Assembly (NCBI RefSeq): GCF_005081945.1
Contig: NZ_CP034879.1
Coordinates: forward strand, 124,001 to 188,000
From: Buchnera aphidicola (Brachycaudus cardui)
GTDB lineage: Bacteria > Pseudomonadota > Gammaproteobacteria > Enterobacterales > Enterobacteriaceae
Direction of reading: 5' to 3'
Length of the DNA: 64,000 nucleotides
This document shows positions 42,760 to 55,020 of this stretch, piece after piece (the first letter of the stretch is position 1; each line of letters begins with the position of its first letter). A program made the translations under genes and the position numbers. Below the pieces are notes generated by a model that did no database searches, had not been told where the DNA came from, and saw only the letters and a list, made by a program, of their open reading frames with translations.

Positions 42760-44562
42760 ATGACAGATTCAATAAAAAAAGATCATAACTTGTTCTTTAA
42801 AAATAATTCTGAAGAAAAATTAAATAATTCAGTAATGAAAAAATTATTTGATTTTTTTGGAAAAGATTTTTGTTTTCATCAAATAACTTTAACTGGTTTT
42901 CCTATAATATGGATAAATAAAATATTATTAATAGAAGTAGGAAAATTTTTATGTAATTTATCTCGTCCTTATATCATGCTTTATGATTTACATGGTGTAG
43001 ATGAACGTATTAGATTAACTCGTAATAATTTACCTAAAGCTGATTTTTCAGTTTTTTATCATTTAATATCTATTGAACGTAATTCTGATTTTATGATTAA
43101 AGTACCATTATTAGAACAAGATTTAAGCGTGCCAACATTGACGGGTTTATTTTCTAATGCTAATTGGTATGAACGTGAAACTTGGGATATGTTTGGTATT
43201 ATTTTTGATAAACACCCTAATTTAACTCGTATTATTATGCCTAGTACTTGGAAAGGGCATCCGTTAAGAAAAGATTATTCTGCAAGAGCAACTGAAAATA
43301 AACCTTTCTATTTAAATGAACAAAAAGAAGACATTCAAATGGAAGGATTAAAATTTAAACCTGAGTTATGGGGTATGAAACGTAAAAACAAAAATGTAGA
43401 ATTTATGTTTTTAAACTTAGGACCTAATCATCCTTCTGCTCATGGTGCTTTTAGAATTATTTTACAGCTAGATGGTGAAAATATCGTAGATTGTGTACCA
43501 GATATTGGATATCATCATCGTGGAGCTGAAAAAATGGCAGAACGTCAGTCTTGGCATAGTTATATACCATATACTGATCGTATAGAATATCTTGGCGGTT
43601 GTGTTAATGAAATGCCTTATGTGTTATCTGTCGAAAAATTAGCTAATATATCAGTACCAGAAAAAGTAGAAGTTATTCGTGTCATGATGTCAGAATTATT
43701 TCGAATAAATAGTCATTTATTATATATTTCTACTTTTATTCAAGATGTTGGTTCTATGACTCCTGTTTTTTTAGCATTTACCGATCGTCAAAGGATATAT
43801 GATTTAGTTGAAGCAATCACAGGTGCTCGTATGCATCCTGCTTGGTTTCGAATTGGTGGAGTAGCTAATGATTTACCAAAAGGTTGGAATGTTTTATTAA
43901 AAGAGTTTTTAATTTGGATGCCAAAAAGATTAAAATTTTATGTAAAAACTGCTTTACAAAATAGTATTTTAATTAATCGATCTAAGGGTATTGCTACATA
44001 TAATAAAAAAGAAGCATTACAATGGGGTGTAACGGGAGCAGGTTTACGTGCTACAGGATTAAATTTTGATGTGAGAAAGTGGAGGCCATATTCTGGATAT
44101 GAAAATTATACTTTTGAGGTGCCAATAGGAGGAGGAATTAGTGATTGTTATTCAAGAGTAATGATTAAAGTTGAAGAAATTTATCAAAGCCTTATTATTT
44201 TAAAACAATGTTTAGATAATATGCCAGAAGGGCCGTTTAAATCAGATCATCCTTTAACTACACCTCCTGATAAGGAATCGGTTTTACAGAATATCGACAC
44301 GATGATTTCTCATTTTTTACAAGTATCTTGGGGGCCAGTTCTTCCAGAAAATGAAAGTTTTCAAATGATTGAAGCAACTAAAGGAATTAATAGTTATTAT
44401 TTAATTAGTGATGGTGGTACGATGAGTTATCGTACTAGAATACGAACACCTAGTTTTCCACATTTACAACAAATACCTTCAGTAATTCGTGGAAGTTTAA
44501 TATCCGATTTAATTGTATACTTAGGTAGTATAGATTTTGTAATGTCTGACGTGGATAGATAA
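42760..44562 (+). CDS. nuoCD: NADH-quinone oxidoreductase subunit C/D (fused)
   Basis: Natural fusion of NuoC (about residues 1-190) and NuoD (about 210-600), as in E. coli; 600 residues. The NuoC part has [15 protein letters not shown] and HPLRKDY. The NuoD part has [14 protein letters not shown] and GYHHRGAEK, forming the quinone site with NuoB, and ends [16 protein letters not shown]. The next gene, nuoE, begins 2 bp after its stop. Confidence 0.97.
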   Translation: MTDSIKKDHNLFFKNNSEEKLNNSVMKKLFDFFGKDFCFHQITLTGFPIIWINKILLIEVGKFLCNLSRPYIMLYDLHGVDERIRLTRNNLPKADFSVFYHLISIERNSDFMIKVPLLEQDLSVPTLTGLFSNANWYERETWDMFGIIFDKHPNLTRIIMPSTWKGHPLRKDYSARATENKPFYLNEQKEDIQMEGLKFKPELWGMKRKNKNVEFMFLNLGPNHPSAHGAFRIILQLDGENIVDCVPDIGYHHRGAEKMAERQSWHSYIPYTDRIEYLGGCVNEMPYVLSVEKLANISVPEKVEVIRVMMSELFRINSHLLYISTFIQDVGSMTPVFLAFTDRQRIYDLVEAITGARMHPAWFRIGGVANDLPKGWNVLLKEFLIWMPKRLKFYVKTALQNSILINRSKGIATYNKKEALQWGVTGAGLRATGLNFDVRKWRPYSGYENYTFEVPIGGGISDCYSRVMIKVEEIYQSLIILKQCLDNMPEGPFKSDHPLTTPPDKESVLQNIDTMISHFLQVSWGPVLPENESFQMIEATKGINSYYLISDGGTMSYRTRIRTPSFPHLQQIPSVIRGSLISDLIVYLGSIDFVMSDVDR

Positions 44563-44564
44563 TT

Positions 44565-45073
44565 ATGCATAAAAAAAAAGTGAATTTCGAGAAATTTCTA
44601 TAAAATTTAAGTTAACAAATGAAGAAATAAATGCCATAGAAAATGAAAAAAAATTTTATGAAAATTCCAGAGCAGTTTCTATAGAAGCACTAAAGATTGT
44701 TCAAAAAAAACGAGGTTGGATTTCTGATCAAGCTATTTATGCCATTGCTGAAATACTCAATATTCATCCTAGAGATGTCGAAGAAGTAGCTACGTTTTAT
44801 AGTCAGATCTTTCGTCAACCTGTCGGTCGTAATATTATTCGTTATTGTGATAGTGTAGTTTGTTTTTTAACAGGTTATCAAATAGTAAAAAATACTTTAG
44901 AAAATTATTTAAACATAAAGATAGGAGAAACTACAAAAGATAAAAAGTTTACTTTATTACCAGTTTGTTGTTTAGGTAATTGTGATAAAGGTCCAACTAT
45001 TATGATAAATGAAGATACATATTCTTTTCTCACTCCAGAATCTATACCACGTTTACTGGAGTCATATACATGA
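44565..45073 (+). CDS. nuoE: NADH-quinone oxidoreductase subunit E, frameshifted at a poly(A) run
   Basis: Peripheral subunit with the [2Fe-2S] cluster N1a. ATG 44565 is 2 bp after nuoCD and begins MHKKK, like MH in E. coli. Then a run of nine A (44571-44579) shifts the frame and a stop follows at 44601. The remaining sequence is intact in the -1 frame: KSEFREIS...[17 protein letters not shown]...[25 protein letters not shown]...[14 protein letters not shown]. All four cluster cysteines are present. One extra A gives a 169-residue protein (E. coli 166). The downstream frame has no usable ATG, GTG or TTG near its start. The stop overlaps the nuoF ATG (ATGA). Strong conservation beyond the shift argues that protein is still made. 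Confidence 0.88.
44571..44579 (+). other. A9 homopolymer carrying the nuoE frame break
   Basis: Nine A directly after ATG CAT. With nine the reading is [12 protein letters not shown] then stop; with ten it is [12 protein letters not shown] and continues to the end of nuoE. The direction of the deficit (one A short) is the same as in priA. Transcript slippage, -1 ribosomal slippage on A_AAA_AAA, or a sequencing length error could each explain it. Confidence 0.8.
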
Positions 45074-46404
45074 AGACAATTTTACGTATTGAAGAGACAC
45101 ATCCTTTAACTTGGCGGTTAAGAGAAGATAAAAAAACTATTTATATTAAAGAATATTGCCAGAAGAATGGTTATGCGGCTTTAAAAAAAGCATTAAAAAA
45201 TATATCTCCACTAGATATTATTAAAGAAATACAAGCATCAGGTTTAAAAGGAAGAGGAGGTGCAGGGTTTTCAACTGGTTTAAAATGGAGTTTAATATCT
45301 CAAAGTAAATTTTCTGAAAATTGTCGATATTTAATATGTAATGCAGATGAAATGGAGCCGGGTACATATAAAGATAGATTGCTAATTGAAAAAATTCCTC
45401 ATCAGTTAATTGAAGGAATAATATTAAGTGCATATGCTTTAAATGTTTCCCGTGGTTATATTTTTTTAAGAGGAGAATATATTCAAGCTGAATATATTTT
45501 AAAAAAATCTATACAAGAAGCAATAGATTTTGGTTATATTGGTCCTAATATTTTAGGAAGCGGTTTTAATTTTGAATTAATTATACATACTGGTGCTGGT
45601 CGATATATTTGTGGAGAAGAAACAGCTTTACTTAATTCTTTAGAAGGTCGTAGAGCTAATCCTAGATCTAAGCCACCGTTTCCAGGGGTATTCGGTTTAT
45701 GGGGAAAGCCAACATGTATCAATAATGTTGAAACATTATCTAATATTTCATCTATTATTTTGCATGGTGCTGATTGGTATAAATGTTTATCTAATAGTGT
45801 AGACACTGGCACTAAATTAATGGGTTTTTCAGGAAAAGTAAATAACCCTGGTGTTTGGGAATTACCCTTTGGAACTACTGCTCGTGAAATTTTAGAAGAT
45901 TATGCTTGTGGAATGAAGCCTGGTTTATCTTTAAAAGCTTGGCAACCTGGTGGTGCAGGAACTGATTTTTTGACTGAAATGCATTTAGATGTACCAATGG
46001 ATTTCAATCATATTAAAGAAGCAGGTAGTCGATTAGGCACTGCTCTTGCTATGGCTGTTGATCATCAAACGAATATGGTATCTTTAGTATACAATTTAGA
46101 AAAATTTTTTGCTCGTGAATCATGTGGTTTATGTACTCCATGTAGAGATGGACTTCCATGGATTGTAAAAATATTAAAAAGTTTAAAAGAAAAAAAAGGC
46201 CAACAAAATGATATAAAACATTTAGAACAATTATGTGTTCATTTAAGTCCAGGAAAAACATTTTGTGCTCATGCACCGGGAGCAATCGAACCTTTGCAAA
46301 GTGCCATAAAATATTTTCGTCATGAATTTGAAGCTGGAATTAATACAAAAAAAATAGATTTAAATAAAAAAATTATTGGAATTCAATCTAATTATTTTAG
46401 TTAA
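45070..46404 (+). CDS. nuoF: NADH-quinone oxidoreductase subunit F
   Basis: NADH-binding subunit with FMN and [4Fe-4S] cluster N3. 444 residues (E. coli 445). The NADH site is [13 protein letters not shown], the FMN region is [13 protein letters not shown] and [14 protein letters not shown], and the cluster cysteines are in [12 protein letters not shown] and TFCAHAPGA. The start overlaps the nuoE stop. Confidence 0.97.
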   Translation: MKTILRIEETHPLTWRLREDKKTIYIKEYCQKNGYAALKKALKNISPLDIIKEIQASGLKGRGGAGFSTGLKWSLISQSKFSENCRYLICNADEMEPGTYKDRLLIEKIPHQLIEGIILSAYALNVSRGYIFLRGEYIQAEYILKKSIQEAIDFGYIGPNILGSGFNFELIIHTGAGRYICGEETALLNSLEGRRANPRSKPPFPGVFGLWGKPTCINNVETLSNISSIILHGADWYKCLSNSVDTGTKLMGFSGKVNNPGVWELPFGTTAREILEDYACGMKPGLSLKAWQPGGAGTDFLTEMHLDVPMDFNHIKEAGSRLGTALAMAVDHQTNMVSLVYNLEKFFARESCGLCTPCRDGLPWIVKILKSLKEKKGQQNDIKHLEQLCVHLSPGKTFCAHAPGAIEPLQSAIKYFRHEFEAGINTKKIDLNKKIIGIQSNYFS

Positions 46405-46461
46405 AATGTTTAAATTTTTTTATATATTTATCTAAATAAAAGTTTTTGGAATTATCTTATT

Positions 46462-49191
46462 ATGGCTATAATTTATGTAGATAGAAAAACGTATAATGTT
46501 GATTCGTCAGATAATTTATTGCAAGCATGCTTATCAGTAGGTATTAATATCCCTTATTTCTGTTGGCATCCTTTATTAGGTAGTGTAGGAGTCTGTCGTC
46601 AATGTGCTATAACTCAGTACAATAACTTTGAAGATCATCAAGGTCGATTGATTATGTCTTGTATGACTCCTGTTACAGATGGAGCAATATTATCTGTTAA
46701 TAGTACTGAATCAGAACTTTTTAGAAGTTCCATTATAGAGTTATTATTAACTAATCATCCACATGATTGTCCAGTATGTGAAGAAGGTGGTCATTGTCAT
46801 TTACAGGATATGACTGTGATGACTAAGCATAGCATGCGTCATTATAGATTCAAAAAAAGAACACATAAAAATCAATATTTAGGATCTTTTATTAAACATG
46901 AAATGAATCGTTGTATTACATGTTATCGTTGCGTTAGATATTACAATGATTATGCTGATGGTATTGATTTTGGAGTTTATGGAGCTAATAATAATATTTA
47001 TTTTGGACGTGTAGAAGACGGTGCTTTAGAAAATGAGCACTCCGGTAATTTAATAGAATTATGTCCTACTGGTGTATTTACTGATAAAACTCATTCTAAA
47101 AGATATAATCGAAAATGGGATATGCAATATGCTCCAGGTATATGTAACAATTGTAGTGTTGGTTGTAACATTAGTATCGGAGAACGTTATGGTGAAATAC
47201 GGCGAATAGAAAATAGGTATCATGAAAATATAAATCATTATTTAATTTGTGATCTTGGTCGTTTTGGTTATTTACAAAATAATTTAACTGTTCGTCCAAA
47301 ACAACCTATTCATAATGATAAAGAACAAACTATATTAAATTTTACACAAGCGATAGAACTTGGAGTTCTTTTTTTTCAACGATATAAGCGTATAATTGGT
47401 ATTGGTTCTACTCGATCTAGTATAGAAAATAATTTTTCTTTACAAGAACTGGTAGGAAAAGAAAATTTTTCTCATGGAATGATTGAAAAAGAACAAAATT
47501 GCACTAAATTAATTTTAAATGTTTTAAAAAATAATCACATATATATTCCATCTTTAAAAGAGATTGAAAGTTATGATGTAATTTTAATCTTAGGAGAAGA
47601 TTTAACACAAACTTCTCCTCGTATTGCTTTAGCAGTACGTCAAGCAATTAAGAAAAAAGCACAAGATATTACAAGCTTATATGGAATACCTAAATGGAAT
47701 GTTTCTCCTATCAAGCAAATTATAGAAAATCATAAAAATTCTTTATATCTTATGCATACACATGAAACGAAATTAGATGATATTTCTGAGTGGTCTTATT
47801 TTGCATCTATTCGTGAACAAGTGAATTTAGCATGTGCTATTGCACATGAAATAGATAAAAGTTTACCTCCAGTTTTACATTTAAATACTTTTTTAAAAGA
47901 AAAAGCATTATTAATTGCTAATCGTTTAATGTTATCTAAAAAAGCATTAATTATTTCAGGTGTACATTCTTTTGATAGTTCAATTATAAAGGCTTCTATA
48001 AATATAGCTAAAGCTATTAAAATTAAAAATTTGAATAACCATGTTGGTCTCACTTTATTAACAGCTTCTTCTAATACTTTAGGTGTGGGATTGATGGGAG
48101 GTATGTCTTTGGAATCTGCATTAGAAGAATTTAAGCAAGAAAAAGCAGACGCTATCATTTTTATGGAATACGATTTATATCGTTTTATATCTGAATATGA
48201 TTGTGATTTTTTATTAAAAAATAAACAAAAAATAATGACTTTAGATCATCAATCTACTAAAACTTATAAAAAATCTGGATTAACTCTTTCCTCAACTAAT
48301 TTTACAGAAAGTTCTGGAACAATAATAAACTTTGAAGGAAGAGCTCAGCGTTTTTTTCAAGTATATGATCCTAGTTTTTATAATAAAAATAATTGTGTTT
48401 TAGATAGTTGGAAATGGTTGCATTGTATCAAATCAAAGATTGATAATGTAGAAGAATCTTGGTCTAATTTAGATGATGTAATAAATGCGTATACTGAAAA
48501 ATATGAAATTTTAGAATCAATAAAAATAAAAGAATTAAGTTCTAGTTTTCGTATTCATGGTCAAAAAATTGCTCGTTCTCCTATTCGTTCTAGTGGTAGA
48601 ACTGCTTTACATGCTAATATTAATATTCATGAGCCTTCTCAACCAAAAGATTTAAATACTATGTTTTCGTTTTCTATGGAAGGATATAATCAACCTAATA
48701 AATCTGTATCTCATATTCCCTTTGCTTGGTTTCCTGGATGGAATTCTCCTCAAGCATGGAATAAATTTCAGGAAAAAATAGGTAAAAATTTAATATCTGG
48801 AGATTCAGGAATACATATTTTTAAAAAAAATACAAATGTAATACAAAATTATTTAAATTTAATTCCTTTTCATTTTATAAAAAAAGAATACTGGTACATA
48901 ATCCCTTATTATCATATTTTTGGAAATGAAGAATTAACTCAGTATTCATCTGTAATACAAGAAAATATTCCTTTATCATATGCCTTAATTAGTTTACTGG
49001 ATGGAATTGAATTAGGTTTTAAAAAAGATTCTATAGTAGAATTTAATTGTTTAAATAAGAATTATCGTTTATCAATACGATTATCTAAACATTTAAAACA
49101 AAAACAGATAGGCTTGCCTATAGGAAGAAAAGGATTTCCAATTACTCTTGTTGGTAATAAAATTAAATCGTTAAAGGAATTTATGAGATGA
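46462..49191 (+). CDS. nuoG: NADH-quinone oxidoreductase subunit G
   Basis: Largest peripheral subunit, 909 residues (E. coli 908). The N-terminal [2Fe-2S] ligands are in [18 protein letters not shown] and MSCMTPV. Next come [16 protein letters not shown] (His-Cys3 cluster) and [17 protein letters not shown] with LCPTGVF. The extra N7 cluster, typical of E. coli-type complex I, is kept ([11 protein letters not shown] plus a later Cys). The molybdopterin-like C-terminal domain is more diverged, as is usual. ATGA overlap with nuoH. Confidence 0.96.
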   Translation: MAIIYVDRKTYNVDSSDNLLQACLSVGINIPYFCWHPLLGSVGVCRQCAITQYNNFEDHQGRLIMSCMTPVTDGAILSVNSTESELFRSSIIELLLTNHPHDCPVCEEGGHCHLQDMTVMTKHSMRHYRFKKRTHKNQYLGSFIKHEMNRCITCYRCVRYYNDYADGIDFGVYGANNNIYFGRVEDGALENEHSGNLIELCPTGVFTDKTHSKRYNRKWDMQYAPGICNNCSVGCNISIGERYGEIRRIENRYHENINHYLICDLGRFGYLQNNLTVRPKQPIHNDKEQTILNFTQAIELGVLFFQRYKRIIGIGSTRSSIENNFSLQELVGKENFSHGMIEKEQNCTKLILNVLKNNHIYIPSLKEIESYDVILILGEDLTQTSPRIALAVRQAIKKKAQDITSLYGIPKWNVSPIKQIIENHKNSLYLMHTHETKLDDISEWSYFASIREQVNLACAIAHEIDKSLPPVLHLNTFLKEKALLIANRLMLSKKALIISGVHSFDSSIIKASINIAKAIKIKNLNNHVGLTLLTASSNTLGVGLMGGMSLESALEEFKQEKADAIIFMEYDLYRFISEYDCDFLLKNKQKIMTLDHQSTKTYKKSGLTLSSTNFTESSGTIINFEGRAQRFFQVYDPSFYNKNNCVLDSWKWLHCIKSKIDNVEESWSNLDDVINAYTEKYEILESIKIKELSSSFRIHGQKIARSPIRSSGRTALHANINIHEPSQPKDLNTMFSFSMEGYNQPNKSVSHIPFAWFPGWNSPQAWNKFQEKIGKNLISGDSGIHIFKKNTNVIQNYLNLIPFHFIKKEYWYIIPYYHIFGNEELTQYSSVIQENIPLSYALISLLDGIELGFKKDSIVEFNCLNKNYRLSIRLSKHLKQKQIGLPIGRKGFPITLVGNKIKSLKEFMR

Positions 49192-50156
49192 TTTTTTTAG
49201 AATCACATATATTAACAATAATTTTTTGTTTGTTAAAAGTTATTTTTATTTTATTTTTTATAGTTTTTTCTGGTGCTCTTTTAAGTGTTATTGAACGTAG
49301 ATTACTAGCATTATTTCAAAATAGATATGGACCTAATCGAGTTGGTTGGATGGGAAGTTTACAATTATGCGCTGATATGATCAAAATTTTATTTAAAGAG
49401 GACTGGGTACCTCCGTTTAGTAAAAAATTTATTTTTATTTTATCACCAGTCATTGCTTTTGTTTCGTTATTATGTGTTATTCCAATCATTCCATTTAATT
49501 CTAATTTTTTTATTATTAATTTAAATATAGGAATATTATTTTTTTTAATGATGGCTGGCTTATCGGTTTATTCTGTATTATTTGCAGGTTGGTCTAGTAA
49601 TAATAAGTATGCATTATTAGGAGCTATGCGCGCCTGTGTTCAAACTTTAAGTTATGAAGTTTTTTTAGGATTATCATTAATGGGTGTAGTAGCTCAGTCA
49701 GGATCTTTTAATATTATAGATATTGTTAATAGTCAAAAAGAAGTTTGGAATATTTTTCCACAATTTTTTGGTTTTTTAACTTTTTTTATAGCAGGTTTAG
49801 CTGTTTGTCATAGACATCCATTTGATCAACCAGAATCTGAACAAGAATTAGCTGATGGTTACCATATTGAATATTCTGGTATGAAGTTTGGTTTGTTTTT
49901 TATTGGAGAATACATTTCTATTATTACAATTTCATTATTAATAGTAACAGTTTTTTTTGGTGGTTGGTTTGGACCTTGGGCATCAAGTTGTTTTTGGCTT
50001 TTTTTAAAAACATGTTTTTTTATTATTTTGTTTATTTTAATTCGAGCTTCTTTACCGCGACCAAGATATGATCAAATGTTATCATTTGGATGGAAAGTTT
50101 GTTTACCATTAACATTATTTAATTTATTTATAACTGCTTTTTTTATATTATTGTGA
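49188..50156 (+). CDS. nuoH: NADH-quinone oxidoreductase subunit H
   Basis: Membrane subunit forming the quinone entry channel. 322 residues (E. coli 325), about eight helices. Loop motifs [55 protein letters not shown] and [11 protein letters not shown] carry conserved charged residues. Overlaps nuoG by 4 bp. Confidence 0.97.
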   Translation: MIFLESHILTIIFCLLKVIFILFFIVFSGALLSVIERRLLALFQNRYGPNRVGWMGSLQLCADMIKILFKEDWVPPFSKKFIFILSPVIAFVSLLCVIPIIPFNSNFFIINLNIGILFFLMMAGLSVYSVLFAGWSSNNKYALLGAMRACVQTLSYEVFLGLSLMGVVAQSGSFNIIDIVNSQKEVWNIFPQFFGFLTFFIAGLAVCHRHPFDQPESEQELADGYHIEYSGMKFGLFFIGEYISIITISLLIVTVFFGGWFGPWASSCFWLFLKTCFFIILFILIRASLPRPRYDQMLSFGWKVCLPLTLFNLFITAFFILL

Positions 50157-50179
50157 ATTTTATAAGAGATTTTTTATTT

Positions 50180-50722
50180 ATGATTTTAAAAAATATTATT
50201 ATCGGCTTTATAACACAAATAAGAAGTATTTTAATGATTGGTTTGAATATTTTTTCGAAAGCAGAAACGCAATCGTATCCAGAAGAAAAAGTAAATTTAT
50301 CTCCTCGTTATCGCGGTCGTATTATATTAACACGTAATTTAGATGGAAATGAACGTTGTGTTGCTTGTAATTTATGTGCAGCAGTTTGTCCTGTTGATTG
50401 TATTTCGCTTCAAAAATCTGAGAAAATAGGAGGTCGTTGGTATCCTGAATTTTTTAGAATTAATTTTTCTCGTTGTATTTTTTGTGGTTTATGCGAGGAG
50501 GCATGTCCAACAGCTGCTATTCAATTAACTTCAGATTTTGAACTCGCTGATTTTAAGAGAAAAGATTTAGTCTATGAAAAAGAAGATTTATTAATTTCTG
50601 GTCCAGGGAAATATTCAGATTATAATTTTTATAATTTTTCTGGAGTTGCTATAAAAGAAAAAAATATAGGTGAATTAAATATTGAATCTAAACCTATTAA
50701 CGTAAAGGATTTATTACCATAA
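50180..50722 (+). CDS. nuoI: NADH-quinone oxidoreductase subunit I
   Basis: Ferredoxin-like subunit with clusters N6a and N6b. 180 residues from ATG 50180, equal to E. coli; AAGAGA lies upstream. An earlier start at 50153, overlapping nuoH, is unlikely because [10 protein letters not shown] aligns with E. coli MTLKELLVGF. The two C-x2-C-x2-C-x3-CP motifs are perfect: [17 protein letters not shown] and [17 protein letters not shown]. Confidence 0.97.
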   Translation: MILKNIIIGFITQIRSILMIGLNIFSKAETQSYPEEKVNLSPRYRGRIILTRNLDGNERCVACNLCAAVCPVDCISLQKSEKIGGRWYPEFFRINFSRCIFCGLCEEACPTAAIQLTSDFELADFKRKDLVYEKEDLLISGPGKYSDYNFYNFSGVAIKEKNIGELNIESKPINVKDLLP

Positions 50723-50732
50723 GGAGATTTTT

Positions 50733-51248
50733 ATGGAATTTGTTTTTTATATATGCGCATTTATAGCAGTTATTTCTACTTTTTGTGTAATTATTCAAAA
50801 AAACGCAGTATATTCTTTATTATATTTAATTATTTCTCTTTTATCAGTATCTGGTATTTTTTTTACACTTGGTGCTTTTTTTGCAGGTGCTTTAGAAGTT
50901 ATTATTTATGCTGGAGCTATTATAGTATTATTTGTTTTTGTTATTATGATGCTTAATCTTGGTGATAAAAATGATATAAAAGAAGCAAAATATTTAAAGC
51001 CTTACTTTTGGATTGGACCTAGTTTATTATCATTAATATTATTTTCATCAATGACTTATGCGATATTTTTTTTAAAAGAAAAAAAAATAGAATGGTTTCT
51101 AATTGACTCAAAAATGATTGGTATTAGTTTATTTGGCCCTTACGTATTATTAGTTGAACTATCTTCAATTCTTTTATTATCTGCTTTAGTTGTTGTATTT
51201 CACATTGGTACAGAAAAAAATAAATCAAACATCAATCATAATAATTGA
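50733..51248 (+). CDS. nuoJ: NADH-quinone oxidoreductase subunit J
   Basis: Membrane subunit with five predicted helices, 171 residues (E. coli 184). The conserved third helix GALEVIIYAGAIIVLFVFVIMMLN contains the pi-bulge region tied to coupling. AAGGAG lies 6 nt before the ATG. Eleven bp after nuoI. Confidence 0.95.
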   Translation: MEFVFYICAFIAVISTFCVIIQKNAVYSLLYLIISLLSVSGIFFTLGAFFAGALEVIIYAGAIIVLFVFVIMMLNLGDKNDIKEAKYLKPYFWIGPSLLSLILFSSMTYAIFFLKEKKIEWFLIDSKMIGISLFGPYVLLVELSSILLLSALVVVFHIGTEKNKSNINHNN

Positions 51249-51269
51249 TATCTATAAGGATCATGAGTA

Positions 51270-51572
51270 ATGATTTCTTTATTTTACGGCTTGTTTTTAT
51301 CATTAATATTATTTATCTTAGGTTTAACATCTTTAATTGTACGACGTAATATATTATTTATATTGATTAGTTTAGAAATCATGATCAATGCTGCTGGATT
51401 AGCATTAATAGTAGCAGGTAGTTATTGGCAACAAGTAGATGGTCAAATAATGTATATATTCGTGATTACTTTAGCTGCGTCAGAAGCAAGTATAGCTTTA
51501 GCATTATTACTTCAAATTTATAGACGTTGGAAAACATTAAATATTGATATTTTAAGTGAGATGCATGGATGA
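51270..51572 (+). CDS. nuoK: NADH-quinone oxidoreductase subunit K
   Basis: Small membrane subunit, 100 residues as in E. coli, three helices. Two buried glutamates used in proton transfer are present: [13 protein letters not shown] and [12 protein letters not shown]. Overlaps nuoL by 4 bp (ATGG ATGA arrangement at 51566-51572). Confidence 0.96.
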   Translation: MISLFYGLFLSLILFILGLTSLIVRRNILFILISLEIMINAAGLALIVAGSYWQQVDGQIMYIFVITLAASEASIALALLLQIYRRWKTLNIDILSEMHG

Positions 51573-53410
51573 ATATTATTTTTTTCATAGTTTTGTTTCC
51601 ACTAATTGGATTTTTATTTTTATCTTGTAATCAAAGTGTAATTTCTAGAACAAAATCGTCTAATATAGGTATATCTTCAATATTTATATCATTTTTAATC
51701 ACTTGTTTTTATATTTATAGTTTTATAAAAAACACGGATCAAGTTGTTGTTCAAAAATTATGGCAATGGATATCTATTTATAATTTTAATATAGACTTTT
51801 CTATGTGTTTAGATAGCTTATCTTTAAGTATGCTATCTGTAATTACAGGTGTTGGTTTATTAATACATATTTTTGCTTCATGGTATATGAAGAACAAAAA
51901 AGATTGTTCACGTTTTTTTGCATATACTAATTTATTTATAGCAAGTATGTCAGTGTTAGTATTAGCAGATAATTTTTTATTTATGTATTTAGGATGGGAA
52001 GGAGTAAGTGTATGTTCTTATTTACTAATTGGTTTTTATTATACTAAATTTCACAATAACTACTGTGCTCTTAAGGCTTTTATTTTAACGAGAATTTCTG
52101 ATATTTTTTTAATGGTTGCAATGTTTTTAATATATCAAGAATATGGTACTTTAAATTTTCAAGAAATTAAATTTTTATCAACTTTTTTAAATATAGACAG
52201 TTGCTATAATTTAAATTGGATTACAATTTGTTTATTAATAGGTGTTTTAGGAAAATCTGCTCAGTTACCATTACACACCTGGTTATCTGATGCAATGGTT
52301 GGTCCTACTCCTGTTTCAGCTCTTATACATGCAGCTACTATGGTAACAGCAGGTGTGTATCTAATAGCTAGAACTTATTTTTTATTTTTATTAACTCCAG
52401 ATATATTATATCTTGTAAGCTTAATTGGTACAATAACAATATTATTATCTAGTATTTCTGCTGTATTTCAAACTGATATAAAACGTATTTTAGCTTATTC
52501 TACTATGAGTCAAATAGGATATATGTTTTTAGCATTAGGTGTTCAGGCATGGAGTGCAGCAATAACACATTTAATTATACATGCTATTTTTAAAGCATTA
52601 TTATTTTTATCTGCAGGTTCATTGATTTTATCGTGTAACAATGAAAAAAATATATTTAAATTAGGTGGTTTACGTAAACAATTACCTTTTTTATATATGA
52701 ATTTTATTGTTGGAGGTGCTGCTTTAGTTTCTTTTCCTTTAGTGACAGCTGGTTTTTATAGTAAAGGTAATATTTTATTTAGTGTTTTACAAAGCGGTTA
52801 TATTAATTTATTTTTAATCGCTTTGTTATGTTCTTTTTTAACATCTATTTATACCTTTAGAATGATTTTTGTTGTTTTCCATGGAAAAAGCTCTTGTATA
52901 GCTATTCCCGCTACTAGCTTGCAGCATAATGTACCATTATTAATTTTATTGTTTTTTTCTACAATTTTGGGTTCATATATTATTTTACCATTATCATATG
53001 TATTTCCTATATCTAATGTATTATTAACAGATAATAAATTTTTATTTGAAACAATATGTAGTATATTATCTATTTCTGGAATTTATCTTTCTTATTATAT
53101 TTGGGTTAAAAACAAATATTGGGTTAATGATAAGTATTTTAAACTTAATAGAATAAGATATATCTTTTCTTTTTTTTCAAAAGGTTGGGGTTTTGATTTT
53201 TTTTATAATATATCTTTTGTGAATTTTTATTTATATATATCTCAAATATTCTCTCTTGATCCTTTTAATAAAATTATATATTTTTTTATAAAAATAATAA
53301 AAATATTTAATTGTTATTTATTAAAGATAAGTAATGGCTATATAAGATGGTATGTAACTTCAATGGTATTAAGTGTTATCTTAATGTTTATATTAATTTT
53401 GTTGTATTAG
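51569..53410 (+). CDS. nuoL: NADH-quinone oxidoreductase subunit L
   Basis: Antiporter-like proton-pumping subunit at the distal end of the membrane arm, 613 residues as in E. coli. The pump glutamate is in [56 protein letters not shown] is unchanged; later helices have [17 protein letters not shown] and [11 protein letters not shown]. The lateral helix and last anchor at the C-terminus are present but very AT-drifted (Phe, Ile, Lys). Confidence 0.96.
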   Translation: MNIIFFIVLFPLIGFLFLSCNQSVISRTKSSNIGISSIFISFLITCFYIYSFIKNTDQVVVQKLWQWISIYNFNIDFSMCLDSLSLSMLSVITGVGLLIHIFASWYMKNKKDCSRFFAYTNLFIASMSVLVLADNFLFMYLGWEGVSVCSYLLIGFYYTKFHNNYCALKAFILTRISDIFLMVAMFLIYQEYGTLNFQEIKFLSTFLNIDSCYNLNWITICLLIGVLGKSAQLPLHTWLSDAMVGPTPVSALIHAATMVTAGVYLIARTYFLFLLTPDILYLVSLIGTITILLSSISAVFQTDIKRILAYSTMSQIGYMFLALGVQAWSAAITHLIIHAIFKALLFLSAGSLILSCNNEKNIFKLGGLRKQLPFLYMNFIVGGAALVSFPLVTAGFYSKGNILFSVLQSGYINLFLIALLCSFLTSIYTFRMIFVVFHGKSSCIAIPATSLQHNVPLLILLFFSTILGSYIILPLSYVFPISNVLLTDNKFLFETICSILSISGIYLSYYIWVKNKYWVNDKYFKLNRIRYIFSFFSKGWGFDFFYNISFVNFYLYISQIFSLDPFNKIIYFFIKIIKIFNCYLLKISNGYIRWYVTSMVLSVILMFILILLY

Positions 53411-53496
53411 TGTAGTATACAATAAATTATTTTTTTAATGATAAAAACAATTTCATTGAAAAAACACTTATAGTATATAATAGGAATATATGTGTG

Positions 53497-55014
53497 ATGT
53501 TACTTTCTTTATTAATTATCATTCCATTTTTTAGTAGTTTTTTTTCTTTTTTTTCTTATAATTTTAATAAAAACATTCCTCGTTGGACTGCGTTAATAGG
53601 AACAATATCAACTTTATTAGTTGTTATAATACTTTTAATACAGGAGAATTATTGTTTTTTACAAGATAAACATTATCCTAATTGGGATTATCAATTTATT
53701 ATCCCTTGGATACCAAGTTTTGGTATTTCATTTAATATTGCAATTGATGGTTTATCTATTGTGATGCTTATTTTTGCTTCTTTATTATCAATGATAGCTA
53801 TTGTTTGTTCATGGAATGAAATTAAAACAAAAGAAGGTTTTTTTTATTTTAATTTGATGCTGGTCTTTAGTGGTATAATTGGTATTTTTATTTCTATAGA
53901 TCTTTTTTTATTTTTCTTTTTTTGGGAAATTATATTAATTCCTATGTATTTTTTAATTGCATTATGGGGTTATAAAGATCAAAAAGAAAATAGTTGTCTT
54001 GCTGCTAATAAATTTTTTATATATGGACAAATTTCTGGATTAATATTGTTATCATCTATTTTATTATTAGTTTTTAACCATTATCAAATTACTCATATTA
54101 TAACTTTTGACTATAATTTATTGCTACATGCATCTCTAAATCAATATGTAGAATATATTATTATGTTGGGATTTTTTTTCGCATTCGCTATAAAAATGCC
54201 TATTGTTCCATTCCATGGTTGGTTGCCAGATATGCATGTGCAATCTTCATCTTGTGGTTCAGTAGAGATCATTGGTATTTTATTAAAAACTGCTCCTTAT
54301 GCACTTTTAAGGTATCATTTAGTTCTATTTCCTCATTCAATAGAAAAATTTGCTCCAGTTATAATGTTTTTAGGTCTTGTGAGTATATTTTATGGTGCTA
54401 TTCTTGCTTTCGCTCAAACAAATATTAAACGTTTAATTGCTTATTCTTCTATCTCTCATATGGGATTAATCTTAATTGCTATTTATAGTAATAATGAAAT
54501 ATCACTTCAAGGTGTGATAATTCAAATGTTATCTAATAGTGTATCTACTGCTGCTTTATGTATTTTATCTGGTCAACTATATAAACGCTTGAAAACTCAA
54601 GATATGCGTCTAATGGGAGGATTATGGTCTTACGTATATTGGATTCCAGGTTTTACATTATTTTTTTCTCTAGCAAATTTAGGAATACCTGGAACAGGGA
54701 ATTTTATTGGTGAGTTTCTGATTTTATCTGGTCTTTTTCAGTTTTATCCTCTTGTATCCATATTAGCTACAACTGGTATTGTTTTTTCTTCTATTTATTC
54801 TTTAAATATGATACACAAGATATTTTATGGTTCACCTACAAAAAATTTTCCAGTTTTCTTTGTAAATAAGCAAGAATTATGGACAATAATAGTATTAATT
54901 TTTATGTTAGTTTTTTTAGGTTTAAATCCTCAGAAAATTATAGATACTTCGTATAATTCTATACATAATATTCAAAAAGAATTTAATTATTCTATTTTAA
55001 AGATAAGGTTGTGA
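53497..55014 (+). CDS. nuoM: NADH-quinone oxidoreductase subunit M
   Basis: Antiporter-like proton-pumping subunit, 505 residues (E. coli 509). ATG 53497 is used; a GTG immediately before it is in frame. The helix-5 glutamate is in FFWEIILIPMYF, lysines in AFAIKMPIVPFHGWLPD and GILLKTAPYALLRY, and TNIKRLIAYSSISHMG is conserved. In the loop after WLPD, the usual HSQAPTAGSV reads HVQSSSCGSV, losing the Pro. AGGA is 11 nt upstream. Confidence 0.95.
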   Translation: MLLSLLIIIPFFSSFFSFFSYNFNKNIPRWTALIGTISTLLVVIILLIQENYCFLQDKHYPNWDYQFIIPWIPSFGISFNIAIDGLSIVMLIFASLLSMIAIVCSWNEIKTKEGFFYFNLMLVFSGIIGIFISIDLFLFFFFWEIILIPMYFLIALWGYKDQKENSCLAANKFFIYGQISGLILLSSILLLVFNHYQITHIITFDYNLLLHASLNQYVEYIIMLGFFFAFAIKMPIVPFHGWLPDMHVQSSSCGSVEIIGILLKTAPYALLRYHLVLFPHSIEKFAPVIMFLGLVSIFYGAILAFAQTNIKRLIAYSSISHMGLILIAIYSNNEISLQGVIIQMLSNSVSTAALCILSGQLYKRLKTQDMRLMGGLWSYVYWIPGFTLFFSLANLGIPGTGNFIGEFLILSGLFQFYPLVSILATTGIVFSSIYSLNMIHKIFYGSPTKNFPVFFVNKQELWTIIVLIFMLVFLGLNPQKIIDTSYNSIHNIQKEFNYSILKIRL

Positions 55015-55020
55015 TTAGGA

